Shown: piece by piece, positions 47,690 through 59,519 of the stretch
Layout: every line of letters starts with the position of its first letter
Position numbering within the stretch: position 1 is the stretch's first letter
Assembly: GCA_034509495.1 (NCBI GenBank)
Contig: CM067522.1
Location: 12,543,028 to 12,607,027 of the forward strand
Origin: Acestrorhynchus altus
Lineage: Eukaryota; Chordata; Actinopteri; Characiformes; Acestrorhynchidae
DNA length: 64,000 nt
Reading direction: 5' to 3'
Translations under genes and position numbers: made by a program
The notes under the pieces: generated by a model
Told to the model about the DNA's origin: nothing
Seen by the model: the letters and a program-made list of their open reading frames with translations, nothing else
Databases searched by the model: none

Positions 47690-49665
47690 TAACCCCCTTC
47701 TCTTATCAACAGACATTAAACCTCAACTCAAGCCCAGATGGAAATTCAATACATCCCTACTCAAAGCTCCAGATTTTTGTGAAACAGCAAAAGCAGTCTT
47801 AACAGGAAAAACAATATCATACTCCACCAAAAAGAAAAAAGAAGAAACAGCAAAAGAACATTTCCTACAACAAGAGGTGAAGAGACTGGAAACCCGGGCC
47901 TCTCAAACGCCCACAAACACAATTAATAAAGAATTACTTCAAATCCAATATGAGCTCAATAGCCTCCTCAACACAAACACACAACATATCCTTCTTAAAC
48001 TCCATCAAAATTTTGAATTTGGTAATAAAAGCAGTAAATTATTAGCAAATCAACTGAAACAACAAACCGAATAAAATAACATCACCGCAGTAGACGATAC
48101 TTTTGGAAACAGAAAACACAAGATTATATAGCATTAAATAAAGTTTTTAGGAATCACAATTCTAATTTATACACCCCAGAACATACCACTGCATTTACCA
48201 AAGCTGACACTTCACTAAGGAATGTCTCTCTCACCAAATTATCCACTGAGCAGGCACAGCGTCTAGATATGCCGCTCTCTATAAATGAACTGAAAAAGGA
48301 ATACAATTTACGACTAAAAATAAGTCCCCAGGTTTAGATGGTTTCCCCGCAGAATTTTATAAACACTTTTGGCCCCTCATTTCTCCCCTACTTCTTAATA
48401 TGATTCCCGAAACCCTCCATAATTCCAAAATTGACCATCACATGAATACAGCTTTGATTACACTCATTCTCAAATCTAATAAAAACCCCATACAATGTTC
48501 TAGCTACCATCCTATATAAATAACTAAATATAGATGTCAAAATCATAAGCAAAGCCCTAGCACTAATATTAGAATCTGTGATCCCTTCACTTATACACCC
48601 AGACCAGACTGGATTCATTAAAGGGAGACACTCCTCAGAACTATATGCACACAAAACATACACTAAGACCCAACACCCAGCCACAGCATTAACTTTAGAT
48701 GCAGAAAAGGTGTTTGACAGGGTAGGGTGGCCCATTCTCTTTACCTCCATTAATTATTTTGGCTTCGGCCCCCGTTTCACCAACTGGATTAAAATTTTAT
48801 ACATCTCACCATCAGCATCTGTAATAACTAATGGATTAATATCCAAATCTTTCACCCTAAACAAAGGTACCAGACAAGGATGCTCATTATGGTAAGGTTT
48901 CAGACTACTCCATAAATTAGACCAAATCTGAGATTCTGCCTCTTACTTACATTGACTGGAATGCTGAGGTTGGGGACTTACTCTATAAACGTACCATTCA
49001 ATCCATCAAATACCTCGGAATCCATATCTCAACAAAATCAAAGGACTTATTCAAATTTATACCACATCAAAGCTGGTCTCCAACGATTAAACAAACTCCC
49101 ATTCTCTTTAATTGGTCATATTGCATCTGTTAAAAGGAAAATTCTCCCCATCTCTCTTTGCATGACACCCTCTAACCCACCCCTGGGCTGGTTTTCCTCT
49201 CTGAACTCAGTAGTAAGTTCATTTTATTGGAAAGGTAAGAGGGCCTAGGGGACCTCTTCAGTGATGGCTCCCTCATAACCTTTAACCATCTGAAACAGAC
49301 ATACAACCTACCACCATCTGCCAATTTTAATACCCACAGCTTAAAAAGATTATTAACAAAATCATTGATATTCCCAGAACCGACCTCCCCTTTGCTATTG
49401 AAAATAAATTCACTCAAACCCAAGAAACTACTCTCCCAAATCTATAAACTTTTCTCAGCTATCTGTCCTGATAGGTTCCCGTATTTACTCTCTCATCCTT
49501 CAACATACCTACTCATTACTCAATATTAAAATAACACCCTCTGTATGTTGTCTTGTCTTATTGTATGCTGTTAATCTGTTTGTTTGTTTGTTTGTTATAC
49601 TGTTTTGGATTACATAAACTGCAAATAAATAAAAAATAAATAAATAAATAAATAAATAAATGAAA
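47690..49665 (+). mobile_element. degenerate L1-type LINE, reverse transcriptase region to A-rich tail
   Basis: Plus-strand frames read, in order, pieces of an L1-clade ORF2: KSPGLDGFPAEFYKHFWPLI near 48325, then ALILESVIPSLIHPDQTGFI and KGRHSSEL at 48560-48640, then LTLDAEKVFDRVGWPILFTS (usually LDAEKAFDRV) and KGTRQGCSLW to 48895. After a deletion of the FADD region it continues with a C-terminal part including LPFSLIGHIASVKRKILP at about 49100. It ends in 'aaataaaaaataaataaataaataaata' near 49625-49665, an A-rich tail. The endonuclease part is missing and several stops and deletions break the frame. It sits in the Kelch gene intron in antisense orientation. Confidence 0.9.
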
Positions 49666-49669
49666 TTGG

Positions 49670-52310
49670 GCTAAATGGGCTGAGGGAGTTTAAGTATGTG
49701 ACAATTCTGAATTTAAAGGCTCTGAGTTAATGATGTAGAAAGCTGATTGAGTGATGTCTTAAATGAAATTTGGTCTACATACATTTGTTTGACCATTTTC
49801 CAACCTCTCTTTATATCTTAGTTAAACTGGCTATTTTGGTTAGTGTCTTTAAGAGTGAAATGCTGTTCCAATTAGTTACTGATTTCTGAAGTTCTTAATT
49901 GGCTGAATGGATTGAGGTGTGTTAGATTTGCAGGGTGGTAGTCCTCCAGGAGCAGGGTTGGTAATGTTATTATTTGTTTAAACTGTTGATTTTCTTGACT
50001 AACACCAAGTTGGTGCAGTAGATAAATGACAATAAGCAGGCTCGTTCTAAAGTAATCACAAATGAACCCATTTCATTACCTGTCAGGCTCAATTTGCTGT
50101 GCGCTGTAGAGCCTGACAACATACCAGTAGTCAGCTGTTTTACTGAAATAAATGAGTTGAGGTTGAGACAAATGGAAAAATAGAACACAGCAATACATCA
50201 CACCGGAAAACCACAATCCCTGAATCTGCCAGCACTCTGTGACATTTAATGAATGGCTTATCTATCCTTGTAAAGAAAGAGTACAGACGTGTTGTCCGTT
50301 ACAACTGCGCTGTTATAGTCTGTTTGATAAGGCTGTGATAAGCTTTGGCCCGTTTTTCCACATGTTTGAAATGATATGTTGAATGCAAACATTGCTAAAA
50401 GCACACCATTTCCTCCTCAGTCTGGACAAGCTATACTTCAGCTGTATAAAGCTGTAAATGCAGTCCATTTAGAAGTCAATGATTTTGTGATACCATATTA
50501 AACAATGAATTTGCATACTTTATGTATCTGTCCTTTCAGATAAAGCTGTTTAGTCCCACTCATTCATATTTAAAGAATGTTTTGTGAATAATTTTCTTAA
50601 TCATTACAATACAGGGCAACCAATCAGAACAGAAATCATTACATGATTTAACTCAAAATAGTAACACAAAAGGAAGGATTCAAGTTCATGGGACACATCT
50701 TTTGTACAAAATATTGAAAACGGGCATAATGTGAAATTGCATCTGTTATGCAGGATACTATCTAGTAAAAGTGGGCTGTTGGTTTGCACAGGAATGATGG
50801 TCTACAGGGTAGAGCCTCATTCAAAGAATCACAGATTCACAGAAACATCATTATTAATGGTTACTATTTAAATATATAGCAGGCAGTGTTTTTGTTGTTA
50901 AAAATAAATACTGATACTGTGACAAATATCATCATTGCTCTTAAGCATATGGAGATTTGAGTTGTTTAGATAGTGTTTAATACACTATCATGTATTACGA
51001 TCACTCAAAAAAAATAACACATTGTAAAAAGATGGTCAAAATATTAAATTTAAAATCATTTATCAACCGTTAATTTCAATGTATTAAAATTCTTGATCAA
51101 CTGTTACACGAGTTTAAAGATTAAACTGGTCAAACTGGTTCACAACTTTTAATAGTTTTTATAGTTCATTTGACTGAATTTTAACTTGTTGATGATAGAT
51201 CTGTTATGATAATGTATAGTACAATAAATGGACCTTAATCATTTTTGCCGACTGCAACCTCAATAAGTTTTCCTGTATTTTTCGTACAAGGAGAGCCCAT
51301 TAACATCTTGGAATGATGCATTCATTTAATTTACATTTAATTTATTTAAGCCATATCAATGTCTAAACACTCTTAAGAGTTAACTGCTCTAAAAGAGTTA
51401 ACTGCTCTTTATGGTGTATCTGCATTATTATATATGATAATTATATTTTATTATCTGTATCAATGGCAAAAAAAGGTCCAGCATTTATTGCAATTTTTTA
51501 GGAACAAAAAAATCATTCATAACAGTTATTGTGACAAGCCTAGTTGATGCAACTCTGCAGCACAGAGTTATGTCAGACATGTCAAGTTCCCCAACTGACC
51601 ACAATCTACTAAGTACATTGTTATATCAAGTATATTAAGTATATTGTTATATTGTTAAGTATATTGTTATATCAAGAAATAACATAACAAACAACAGATA
51701 CATTACCTGGAGCTACCTTAATGGCACTGCTGCCACTTGATTGGCTGATTAGACAACTGCATTAACAAGTAGGTAAACAAGTAGGTGTAAATCCAGAGTA
51801 GACAAGTTTCTGATGTGGTGCTACAAATGACATGGCTTCAGAAGGGCCGTCTGACAGGCACTGAAAAATCTTTAATGATAATTATGAACCACTGGATGCT
51901 GTGAAGTTAGATAATTTTACTGAAACATTACTTTATTATTGTGAGGATTATGTTTGTAATCAATATATGATGATTCAATTAACAGCACAGAGCTTTAATA
52001 ACTTTAATTCAGAAGGGATCCATTTCAGCCAAAGCCTGTGTTGCTTAGTATCTGTAGGACATTTGTATCCCACTTTATGATTCAGACACTAAAAGAAATA
52101 TCTCACTACATTTGTTTTAGCAGAAGAGGGAGGTGCAATAGAAGTCCCTCTCTTATGGCATGAAATTGAATATGATCAACAATGAAGCTGACCACTTTTA
52201 TTTAATAACACATTAACAGGCTGTGTAATATTTGTCTGCAGAAATGGGTTCCAACAGTGGTCTGATATTTAAACTGATATTGAAAATATCTGCACTTTTA
52301 CTTTATATAT
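49670..52310. other. Kelch gene intron, no exon recognised
   Basis: AT-rich DNA with short direct duplications, for example 'aagtatattgttat' near 51620-51670. No splice-bounded coding exon was seen. Confidence 0.5.
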
Positions 52311-52311
52311 T

Positions 52312-52374
<63 letters not shown>
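52311..52374. repeat. (AAT)n microsatellite
   Basis: About 20 AAT units. The poly-Ile and poly-Tyr frames are artefacts. A poly(A) tract of about 25 lies at 52818-52842. Confidence 0.98.
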
Positions 52375-52376
<2 letters not shown>

Positions 52377-53720
52377 CAAATTATTATACCAAAGACCAGA
52401 GGTTTACATTTTAAAATGAAAACAAAGCTTGTACATTTCTGCTGAACTTCTGGCCAGTAAGGATTAAGCTCTGCCATCATCAAGCTAATTCTCAGCTAGT
52501 GTGAAGTAACTGCACCTTGCTCTTATGAGATTATAAAATCGCATATCATTGTGACACACCGGACACACCGGTGGCGCCGACACAAGTCAGACTAAAAAAT
52601 TAACTGCCATGCACAACACCAAGCCAGGCGACAATCAGTCTGTGCTGGGTTAAATCAAAATAGCCTATACTCATTAAAACAGAAAATAGGGATCCAGTTC
52701 AATTTTTATGTATTTATTATTTATAATATTTATTTTTAATCACTTATTCAAAATTCTAAGCACCAGTGAAATGCTCGTCTCCACAGTCATGTATGCAGGT
52801 TGTGTCCTATTTTAAGGTAAAAAAAAAAAAAAAAAAAAAAAAGTGTCATGTCACTGGAGTCGTGTCACTGGTGCTACCGCATAACAAAAATACCTTATTT
52901 TGAAAAGAAAACCACACTGATGACTTCACTTAAACTCCTTCAACTTATTTCCTAACAATGTAAAAGAAACCACATAAAAAGTCCACTGTCTGTTTTCAGT
53001 TCTCAGAAACTCATTTAACTCCTGTGTTCATATGAAGCTTTAGCTTTTTAACTTCACTGGTATGACCTTTTTTCAAAACATGTGGTTTGTTTTTATGTAG
53101 TAGCAAATTTGTAAAATGTTTTTTTCACTGGTGTTACTGTCACAGTTCTTATGCAAAACACCAGAGACAGTGATTATCACAATCATTATTATCCTTATAA
53201 CTATATGTGTTGAATAGATCATTCCACTCATTGCAGCACCTACTGGTACAGCCAAAAAGCAAAATCATTCTAAAATGATGGGAAGTCAAAGTTGTATAGT
53301 TGTGTACAGTAAGTACTGGTAAGATCTTTGTTTTATTTTTCCTATATTCTTTGGCAGTAAAGCATATTTCCATAGGTGCACAAAAACATATTGTCAGTTA
53401 CTCTGATTTGAACACTGTATAATTACTGCAGTACAATATAGTACATTTATACTCCTCTCCTGACAGCTATTCTTACTCTATATTTTAGGCTGGAGAATTT
53501 AAGGTTGCATCACCGGAGTCTCTGAATTTATCCCTAATGAGAGGTTAGTGGAGGTAAGACAGAGTGCTTTTATTTTTAATAAGTGTGGATGTAGATACCT
53601 TGATAAGGCGTAATTGTAAACACAGGATATTACAATATATTGTTTCCAACTTTTCAATGACACATATTATAGCAGGGGCTAAGTCCCTCGTGAGACTGTC
53701 GCCATCACTCTCACCCTTAC
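52375..53720. other. Kelch gene intron, no exon recognised
   Basis: Noncoding AT-rich DNA up to the donor of the 53.7-kb exon. Confidence 0.5.
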
Positions 53721-53904
53721 TTTTCCACGTTGCTCACACAGGTGAGATCATCGCACCCGCCGATGACATAGATCATCCCAGCCAGGGTGCAGACAGCCAC
53801 GTCTCCACGGCGACTGAGCATGGGAGCCATAAGCTTCCATTCATTATAAATTGGGCAGAATCGCTCGACCGGGCATGAAGGGTCCTTTGGGGTCCAACCA
53901 CCAA
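53721..53904 (-). CDS. KLHL20-like Kelch protein, exon with end of blade 1 and start of blade 2
   Basis: Minus strand, with acceptor cttatgacag and donor GGAAAA/gtaagg. It enters in phase 1 (G/TT = Val) and leaves in phase 2. It encodes VGGWTPKDPSCPVERFCPIY, then NEWKLMAPMLSRRGDVAVCT, LAGMIYVIGGCDDLTCVSN and VE. GGW, NEW and M-x-x-RRG-x-V-V are classic blade residues and align with KLHL20 [20 protein letters not shown]. Joined to 45726 it gives SNVEKYDPKTNAW. Confidence 0.95.
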
Positions 53905-54603
53905 CTGTCATAAGCCAAGAGAGAGGGAATGATGGAACCCAGTGTCATAAAAAGGTTTGGTAGGTTTAAGGTTCTGAAGAATCATGGTAATATAAAAAAT
54001 ATGAACAGCATGAACAGTAAGAAACAGTGAATGTGATTTATACCGAATAATGGTAATGCAAACTCAATCTAAACAACCAGATCAGAGTTTCTGCCACATT
54101 TACATCAATCCTGCTCAATGCTCATCCATATGCAAAGTGCATGTTACTATGGTTACATTTTGCATCTCATTCTGTGTGAGTGCTTGGGCAAAGTTAACAT
54201 ATAAACACACCCCTGTCTATTGAGGGAAATCAATACAAGTCAACAAAATCAGCGTAACTCAAAAGACATTTGGACAAGAAGCAGTGGAGTCAAAGGAGCT
54301 TCTTTTCCCAGACTGAGTCTAATTTTGTAAATATCATTGTTTTGGAACGCAGTTCCTTCTTCACAGCAGACAAACAAAAGAGCTTCTTTCTGTGATCACT
54401 CATCTTCCACAATTAAAACAAGCATAGAAACCCATAGGGCTACGTACTAAGTACAAGAATCTTGTAATATGATATGCATCACAATACAGGGATTATTATT
54501 CAATATTTGGTAAAATATTAGGAGACTGTAAGTATGGAGCATTATTATGACTATTTAGTTTTTAGTTCACATTGGAAGATGCCAGGCTGAGATTGTTCAA
54601 TGT

Positions 54604-54960
54604 TCAAAGTATAAGGTCCTCAAGGAAACTTTGGAGCTTTTCAATGTGAAACTGTGGAGGAGCCTTAGGTTCTTTGAGGAACCTTCAAGAAATGGTTCTT
54701 AGAAGAACCCTAGAAGACCCTCTTTAAGGTCATTTAAAGAACTGTTCTTAGCAGAACTTTATTAGAAGTTCACTATTAAAAGGACAAATTTTGTAGTTTT
54801 TTCAATATGAAACTGTGGAGGAACCTCTTAAGGTGGTTCAAGGAACCTTAAATAATAGTGCTGAAGGTTCCTTGAAGCACTCTAAGAAGTTCCCTTCTCA
54901 GATTCAAATTGAAGAACCTCCAAATGTTCCTCAAGAATCTTATACTTTTTACAGTGGACT
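54604..54960. mobile_element. palindromic element with internal 'aaggttc' repeats
   Basis: Left 'aaagtataaggtcctcaaggaaactttggagcttttcaat' is an inverted match to the right end, whose reverse complement begins 'aaagtataagattcttgagg'. The interior is packed with short 'aggttccttgaaggaacc'-like palindromes. Relatives: 27771-27885 and short fragments near 24740-24850 and 61765-61890. Confidence 0.8.
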
Positions 54961-55299
54961 GTCACCAGTCTCTTCTCAGTAAATGTACTTGCTTTGAAAA
55001 TCTAAATAAACAAATAATTGAATAATTAATGAACTAGATAATAATAAAGATAAAGATAAAGATTTCATAAAACAGCATAAACAGACCTCTCACGCTTTAA
55101 CATTTACTCTTAAATTGGAACTGCAGTATCACCTGCATGTCCCACTTTCTAGTTTCTAGTCTATTGTACTTTCAAACTGGACAATGAGTGGAATGATACC
55201 AGCTAAATCATATATGACAAAGCACATAACGCATAAATGATAACTAAAAATGAAGCTCTAGATGTGTTTTAAATGAGTTAAGAGTTTTGATCGACTAAA

Positions 55300-55500
55300 T
55301 ACTCTATATGTCCAAATGTTTATGGTCTCCTAATCAATGCAGTTACCAATTGAAGTTACACCCACTGTTGACACAGATGTGCAATAGCACACACTTTTCA
55401 GAAGCAAATAAATATGAACCTATTGACACCATGCAAGTACCAGGGGAAGGCTGTAGCAACAGTATATCAACCATTTCCAATTCACAGCCCACCTTTCTAT
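55300..55500 (-). mobile_element. Tc1-derived nonautonomous element fragment, reversed
   Basis: 'ctatatgtccaaatgtttatggtctcc...agttacacccactgttgacacagatgtgcaa' is the reverse complement of the 3' part of the element at 37855-38322. Confidence 0.8.
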
Positions 55501-55834
55501 AATCAGAAAACATAATGGCCCTCAAGAAAACTCTTTTCATGTGTAATTGTTATTTTATTTCTCAAGTGCTGACACAGAAAATGTGAGAATTACAGCCTGA
55601 ACAATATAATAAAAATAGCAAGTGTTCACGTGTCTGAAATGTATGAGACGTAAAGATGTGCTGCTAAAATCAGATGACATGCTTAGTTTCAAAATGTGCT
55701 CGTCTTTAATTCGGTATGAAAGTTATGTGTATATTTCAGACCCCATATCAACAGTCCATCTACTTATGCTATCACATTATATTTGATGAGGTCTGGGTTG
55801 TCTGTGCAGATGATTATTATATTAATTTATCCTT

Positions 55835-56020
55835 TAGAACCCAAGTCTAGTTTTGTGGGATATTTTCATTGTTTGAAGTACATGCCCATTTAAAGTAAAG
55901 ACACACATTCCAGATAGTCTTATTTTCAGGAGATCCCAGACTATACAAGTCTTCATCTGAGATGAAAATATCAACAGAATTTGAATATTTGTATAAATTT
56001 GACCATGTTTTGACCAACAA
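55835..56020 (+). repeat. unclassified dispersed repeat, copy 2
   Basis: 'gaacccaagtctagttttgtgggatattttcattgtttgaa', then 'caggagatcccagactatacaagtcttcatctgagatgaaaatatcaacagaatttg', shared with 62930-63120 and, more loosely, 42290-42460. Confidence 0.7.
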
Positions 56021-56469
56021 ATTCTTTGTGCCTAAAAACAATTTTACATCTCAGAAATCCTGTTGGTAATTGATCATTCAGAGTTTTTTTAGTTGAAAAG
56101 GCAACAATTTTGATAAAATAGTAATGATTAGATTGACAAGGATATTTATAATGATAAATTCTTCTAAATATTTAACAGTTGTCCAAATTAAGTAAAAAAC
56201 AAATCCTTTGTTATTTAGGTATTTATGTATATATCAGTATTATCCCTTCTATCCCTTTTATTCTGAAATTTGAACACTGTGTTAGCAAAAAAAGAGCAAA
56301 TGGCCCCTCATTTCCCCTTTTTCCTCTATGACCCAATATCTGGGTCAGTGATGCCATTAGCCCCACCCCCTCTCACTGATCAGTCAGAGTCTGCATACAG
56401 GTTAAACATGTACATGTGGACAGGTCCTTAAGGATCAGTTTTCTGTTGTTTCAGTTGTTTGTTATGATA

Positions 56470-56795
56470 TGTGTGTGGACGGTGGCACGGTGGCGCAGTG
56501 GATATCGCTGTTGCCTCCCAGGTTCGACCCCTGGATGGGGCAACTTGGGAAATTTCTGTGTGGAGTTTGCATGTTCTCCCCGTGTTCTCGTGGGTTTCCT
56601 CCGGGTACTCCGGTTTCCCTCACAGTCCAAAGACGTGCGGTAGGTGAATTGGTGACTCTTAGTGTGTGAATGTGAATGTGTGTGTGAGCCCTATGATGGA
56701 CTAGCGCCCTGTCTAGGGTTGTTTCCCACCCTTGCGCTCCCCTGTGACCCTATTCAGGAGTAAACGGTGTAGAAAATGGATGGTTGGATGGATGA
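56470..56795 (+). mobile_element. SINE/LINE with RTE-type 3' end
   Basis: Starts 'ggtggcacggtggcgcagtgg' with a tRNA-like 'ggttcgacccctgg', then the conserved 'tgtgtggagtttgcatgttctccccgtgttctcgtgggtttcctccgggtactccggtttccctcacagtcc' body, and ends in 'gtgtagaaaatggatggttggatgga'. This is the best-preserved copy in the window. Others: 33585-33900 and 44735-44880. Confidence 0.9.
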
Positions 56796-57589
56796 TATGT
56801 GTGAGCTGGTCAACCAGCTCTACTATCTTGAGCTGATATGAGCTGGATTTTCTAGCAGGGTACCAAGAAATCCAACCTCGATAACCTCCATTTTATACTA
56901 AAGAAGCACACATTAGATATGAACTCCAATCAGCTGCATCTGAGCTAAGAAAAGAATCAGGTTTGATGACCTGTTCCTTTAAGGTCAGTGTGAGATTATA
57001 CAGGTATTTCTTTTGCATGCTGATAATTGATTGAGTTCAAGCTTCCATCCACTGCCTCAATATTCTAATTTCATCACCCTTAAGCTTGAATCTTAAGCTT
57101 GTCATATGTAATATGTTTGCAATAATGGCGACTAATTACAAATATAAACCTTGACATTTGAATTCCCACGTGCCACCAACATCTCTGTCATGATGCTATC
57201 GAAAGTGACATCACAAAAGAAATTTACTGCCTGTAAAACTCAAGAGGCTGGAGCTTTCAGAGCTGAATTAATATGAAACGACTTCCAAAAATACCTGCGC
57301 TCATCTCACAGCTGCTGAGAATTTATGGCTGTGTTGCTGGGTCTGTCTGCAGTCTGCCCTCTTACACTCTCTCATACTGATCTACCACCAGCTTTCAAAG
57401 CCAAAATTCTAACCCGACCTTGATAAATAATAGAAAATGTGAAAAAAGGTGAAAATGCTGAACTAGTAAAATGCTGATAATAAAATATATGAGATACTCA
57501 AAATGGGGAAACAGCAACCTTGAGTCTGGAAATATACTGTATGTACACTGTCGACTTTAGCTTCCTTTAGCACTGCTCTTCAATAATAA
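56796..57589. other. Kelch gene intron, no exon recognised
   Basis: Noncoding DNA with no coding exon seen. Confidence 0.5.
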
Positions 57590-57940
57590 GGACCACCACA
57601 GAGCAGATATCATGTGGGTGGTGGGTCATTCTCAGCACTGCACTGATACTGACATGGTGATGGTGTGTTAGTTTGTGTTGCATTGGTATGACTGGATCAG
57701 ACACAGAAGTGCTGCTGGAGTTTTTAAACACCTCAGTGTCACTGCTGGACAGAGAATAGTCCACCAAACAGAAATATCCAACCAGCAGCATCTTGTGGGC
57801 AGCGTCCCCTGAGGAAGGGCTAGAGGAAGACCAACGCAAACTGTGCAGCAACACATGAGCTGTAGGACACTGACCACCATGTCAGTGTTACTGTAGAGAT
57901 GAGAATGACCCACCACCCACATAATAGCTGCTCTCTGGTG
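57590..57940. mobile_element. 351-bp MITE with about 38-bp inverted ends
   Basis: Left 'ccaccacagagcagatatcatgtgggtggtgggtcatt' matches the reverse complement of the right end 'aatgacccaccacccacataatagctgctctctggtgg' at nearly every position. The interior holds 'ggatcagacacagaagtgctgctggag'. Copies at 14755-14935 and 20190-20560 are partial. Confidence 0.9.
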
Positions 57941-58451
57941 GACTTGTGAGGTCCTCAGCATTGAAAAACAGGGTGAAAGGAGGATAACACAGTATGTAGA
58001 GAAAAGCATGGACAACAGTATGTAACTATAGAACGACAACGTGATCCTGTATGGTCAGTGGGGCTCATTTCAGACCTACAGTCACCTTGTCACAGTGGAA
58101 GAATGGACATGAATATGTCTTTTTTTCAGATCTGAAGTGAGAGCAGAGACTGTTTTTTTTTTTTCTCCTCTCTCTCAACAGAGAAAGCTTTAAGTGCTGT
58201 TTATCTGATGGGAGCAGTTATTGTAGTCTGCCAGTCCAGACTATTAAGCATCCAATTTTCTCTGTAACTTTTAATCATTTTTAACTCCAACTTTGTAGAC
58301 TATTGTGCAATGCAAGTGAATAATGTATGCCTAAACTCATCTGGAATTTGCAAGCAAAGCTTCAGGTTCTTCCACATGTATCCAGGAATGAATGAACAAA
58401 AACAAAGAAGGCTTCACAAATCATATATTGCAGCTAAGACTTGCCACTGAC

Positions 58452-58600
58452 CTATGAACATTGTGCCTGTGAGCAGCTCTTTCAGTTGTCCAGATCGCTT
58501 AAGCTGGACACCATGATGACCTCTCACTCCCTGGGGACCACTGAGCCTTTGTTTTTGGTTCATGAAGGTGACATCACTCTGGGGCTCAACCAGAGATGAC
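58452..58600 (-). CDS. KLHL20-like Kelch protein, exon with BACK-Kelch linker and start of blade 1
   Basis: Minus strand, with acceptor tccatctcag and donor CATAG/gtcagt. It enters with the last base of a codon and leaves in phase 1. It encodes SSLVEPQSDVTFMNQKQRLS, then GPQGVRGHHGVQLKRSGQL and KELLTGTMFI. The last residues join the exon at 53904 to give GTMFIVGGW, the first strand of the propeller (KLHL20: EVLFAVGGW). The basic, Gly/Gln-rich segment is where BTB-Kelch proteins pass from the BACK domain to the propeller. The phase match and sensible join are the main evidence; the linker itself is not recognised. Upstream BTB/BACK exons were not found in the remaining 5.4 kb. Confidence 0.8.
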
Positions 58601-59427
58601 CTGAGATGGACATTCAACACAAGCAGTAATGGTTTTAGAACATACACATATCATTTGCATAGGACACATACTGTATGCTAATACACTTGATATTTTCTTA
58701 TAGAAGAAAAGAAAGGTATCCTAGAAAACATGATCTCATATGAGCTTAGGAATTCTAAAAAACATGATCTCAAATCAACTCAGTTATTCTTCTAGAAAAC
58801 AGGAACTCGACTGAACCCATGTTTTCTCAACTAACAAACAAACAAACAAACAAAACAACTCATTATCTAAAATGAAAAGTCAAATTGAACTGAGTAATTC
58901 TACTAGAAATAATGAACTCATATTAATCCAGCTAGTCTTCCATTAAGAATGATCTCAAATGAACTCTAGCCTTCTAGAAAGCATTAACTCAGCTGAACTC
59001 AGTTGGTCTGCTAAAAAGCATTCACTCAAACTATTCATGAACTATTCAGCTGTTCGTATGATCCCTACATACATACGGAAATGTGTTCATCACCAACACA
59101 ACCCTGTAACTTGAAAAGCACATTATAATGTCAGCATTAGTCTCCTTTTCCCACACAGTGTAATTACCTTGGGCTTAATAACATGTTTTAGCCTCATCAT
59201 CAACTGTAAACAGCCAAGTATAGTAGTACATAGGAATTCATAGTATTTCACTAACACCAGTCACAAGACATTAAGCACATGCTTGTATTTACCCCTGCTC
59301 ACAATATATCCCCATCCTTCTGCAATATGGTTCCTCAGAATGCTCACTGGTCACTGGTGTCTGATCCTAAAAGATTACATGCTGCTCCTTATATATGAGT
59401 CAGCAACACACCTGTTCTGTATGGCAA

Positions 59428-59519
<92 letters not shown>

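Noticed and set aside
48388..48750. 120-codon minus-strand frame
   Set aside because: Antisense shadow of the L1-type reverse transcriptase region.
57668..58039. 123-codon minus-strand frame
   Set aside because: Lies mostly in the palindromic MITE; no family resemblance.
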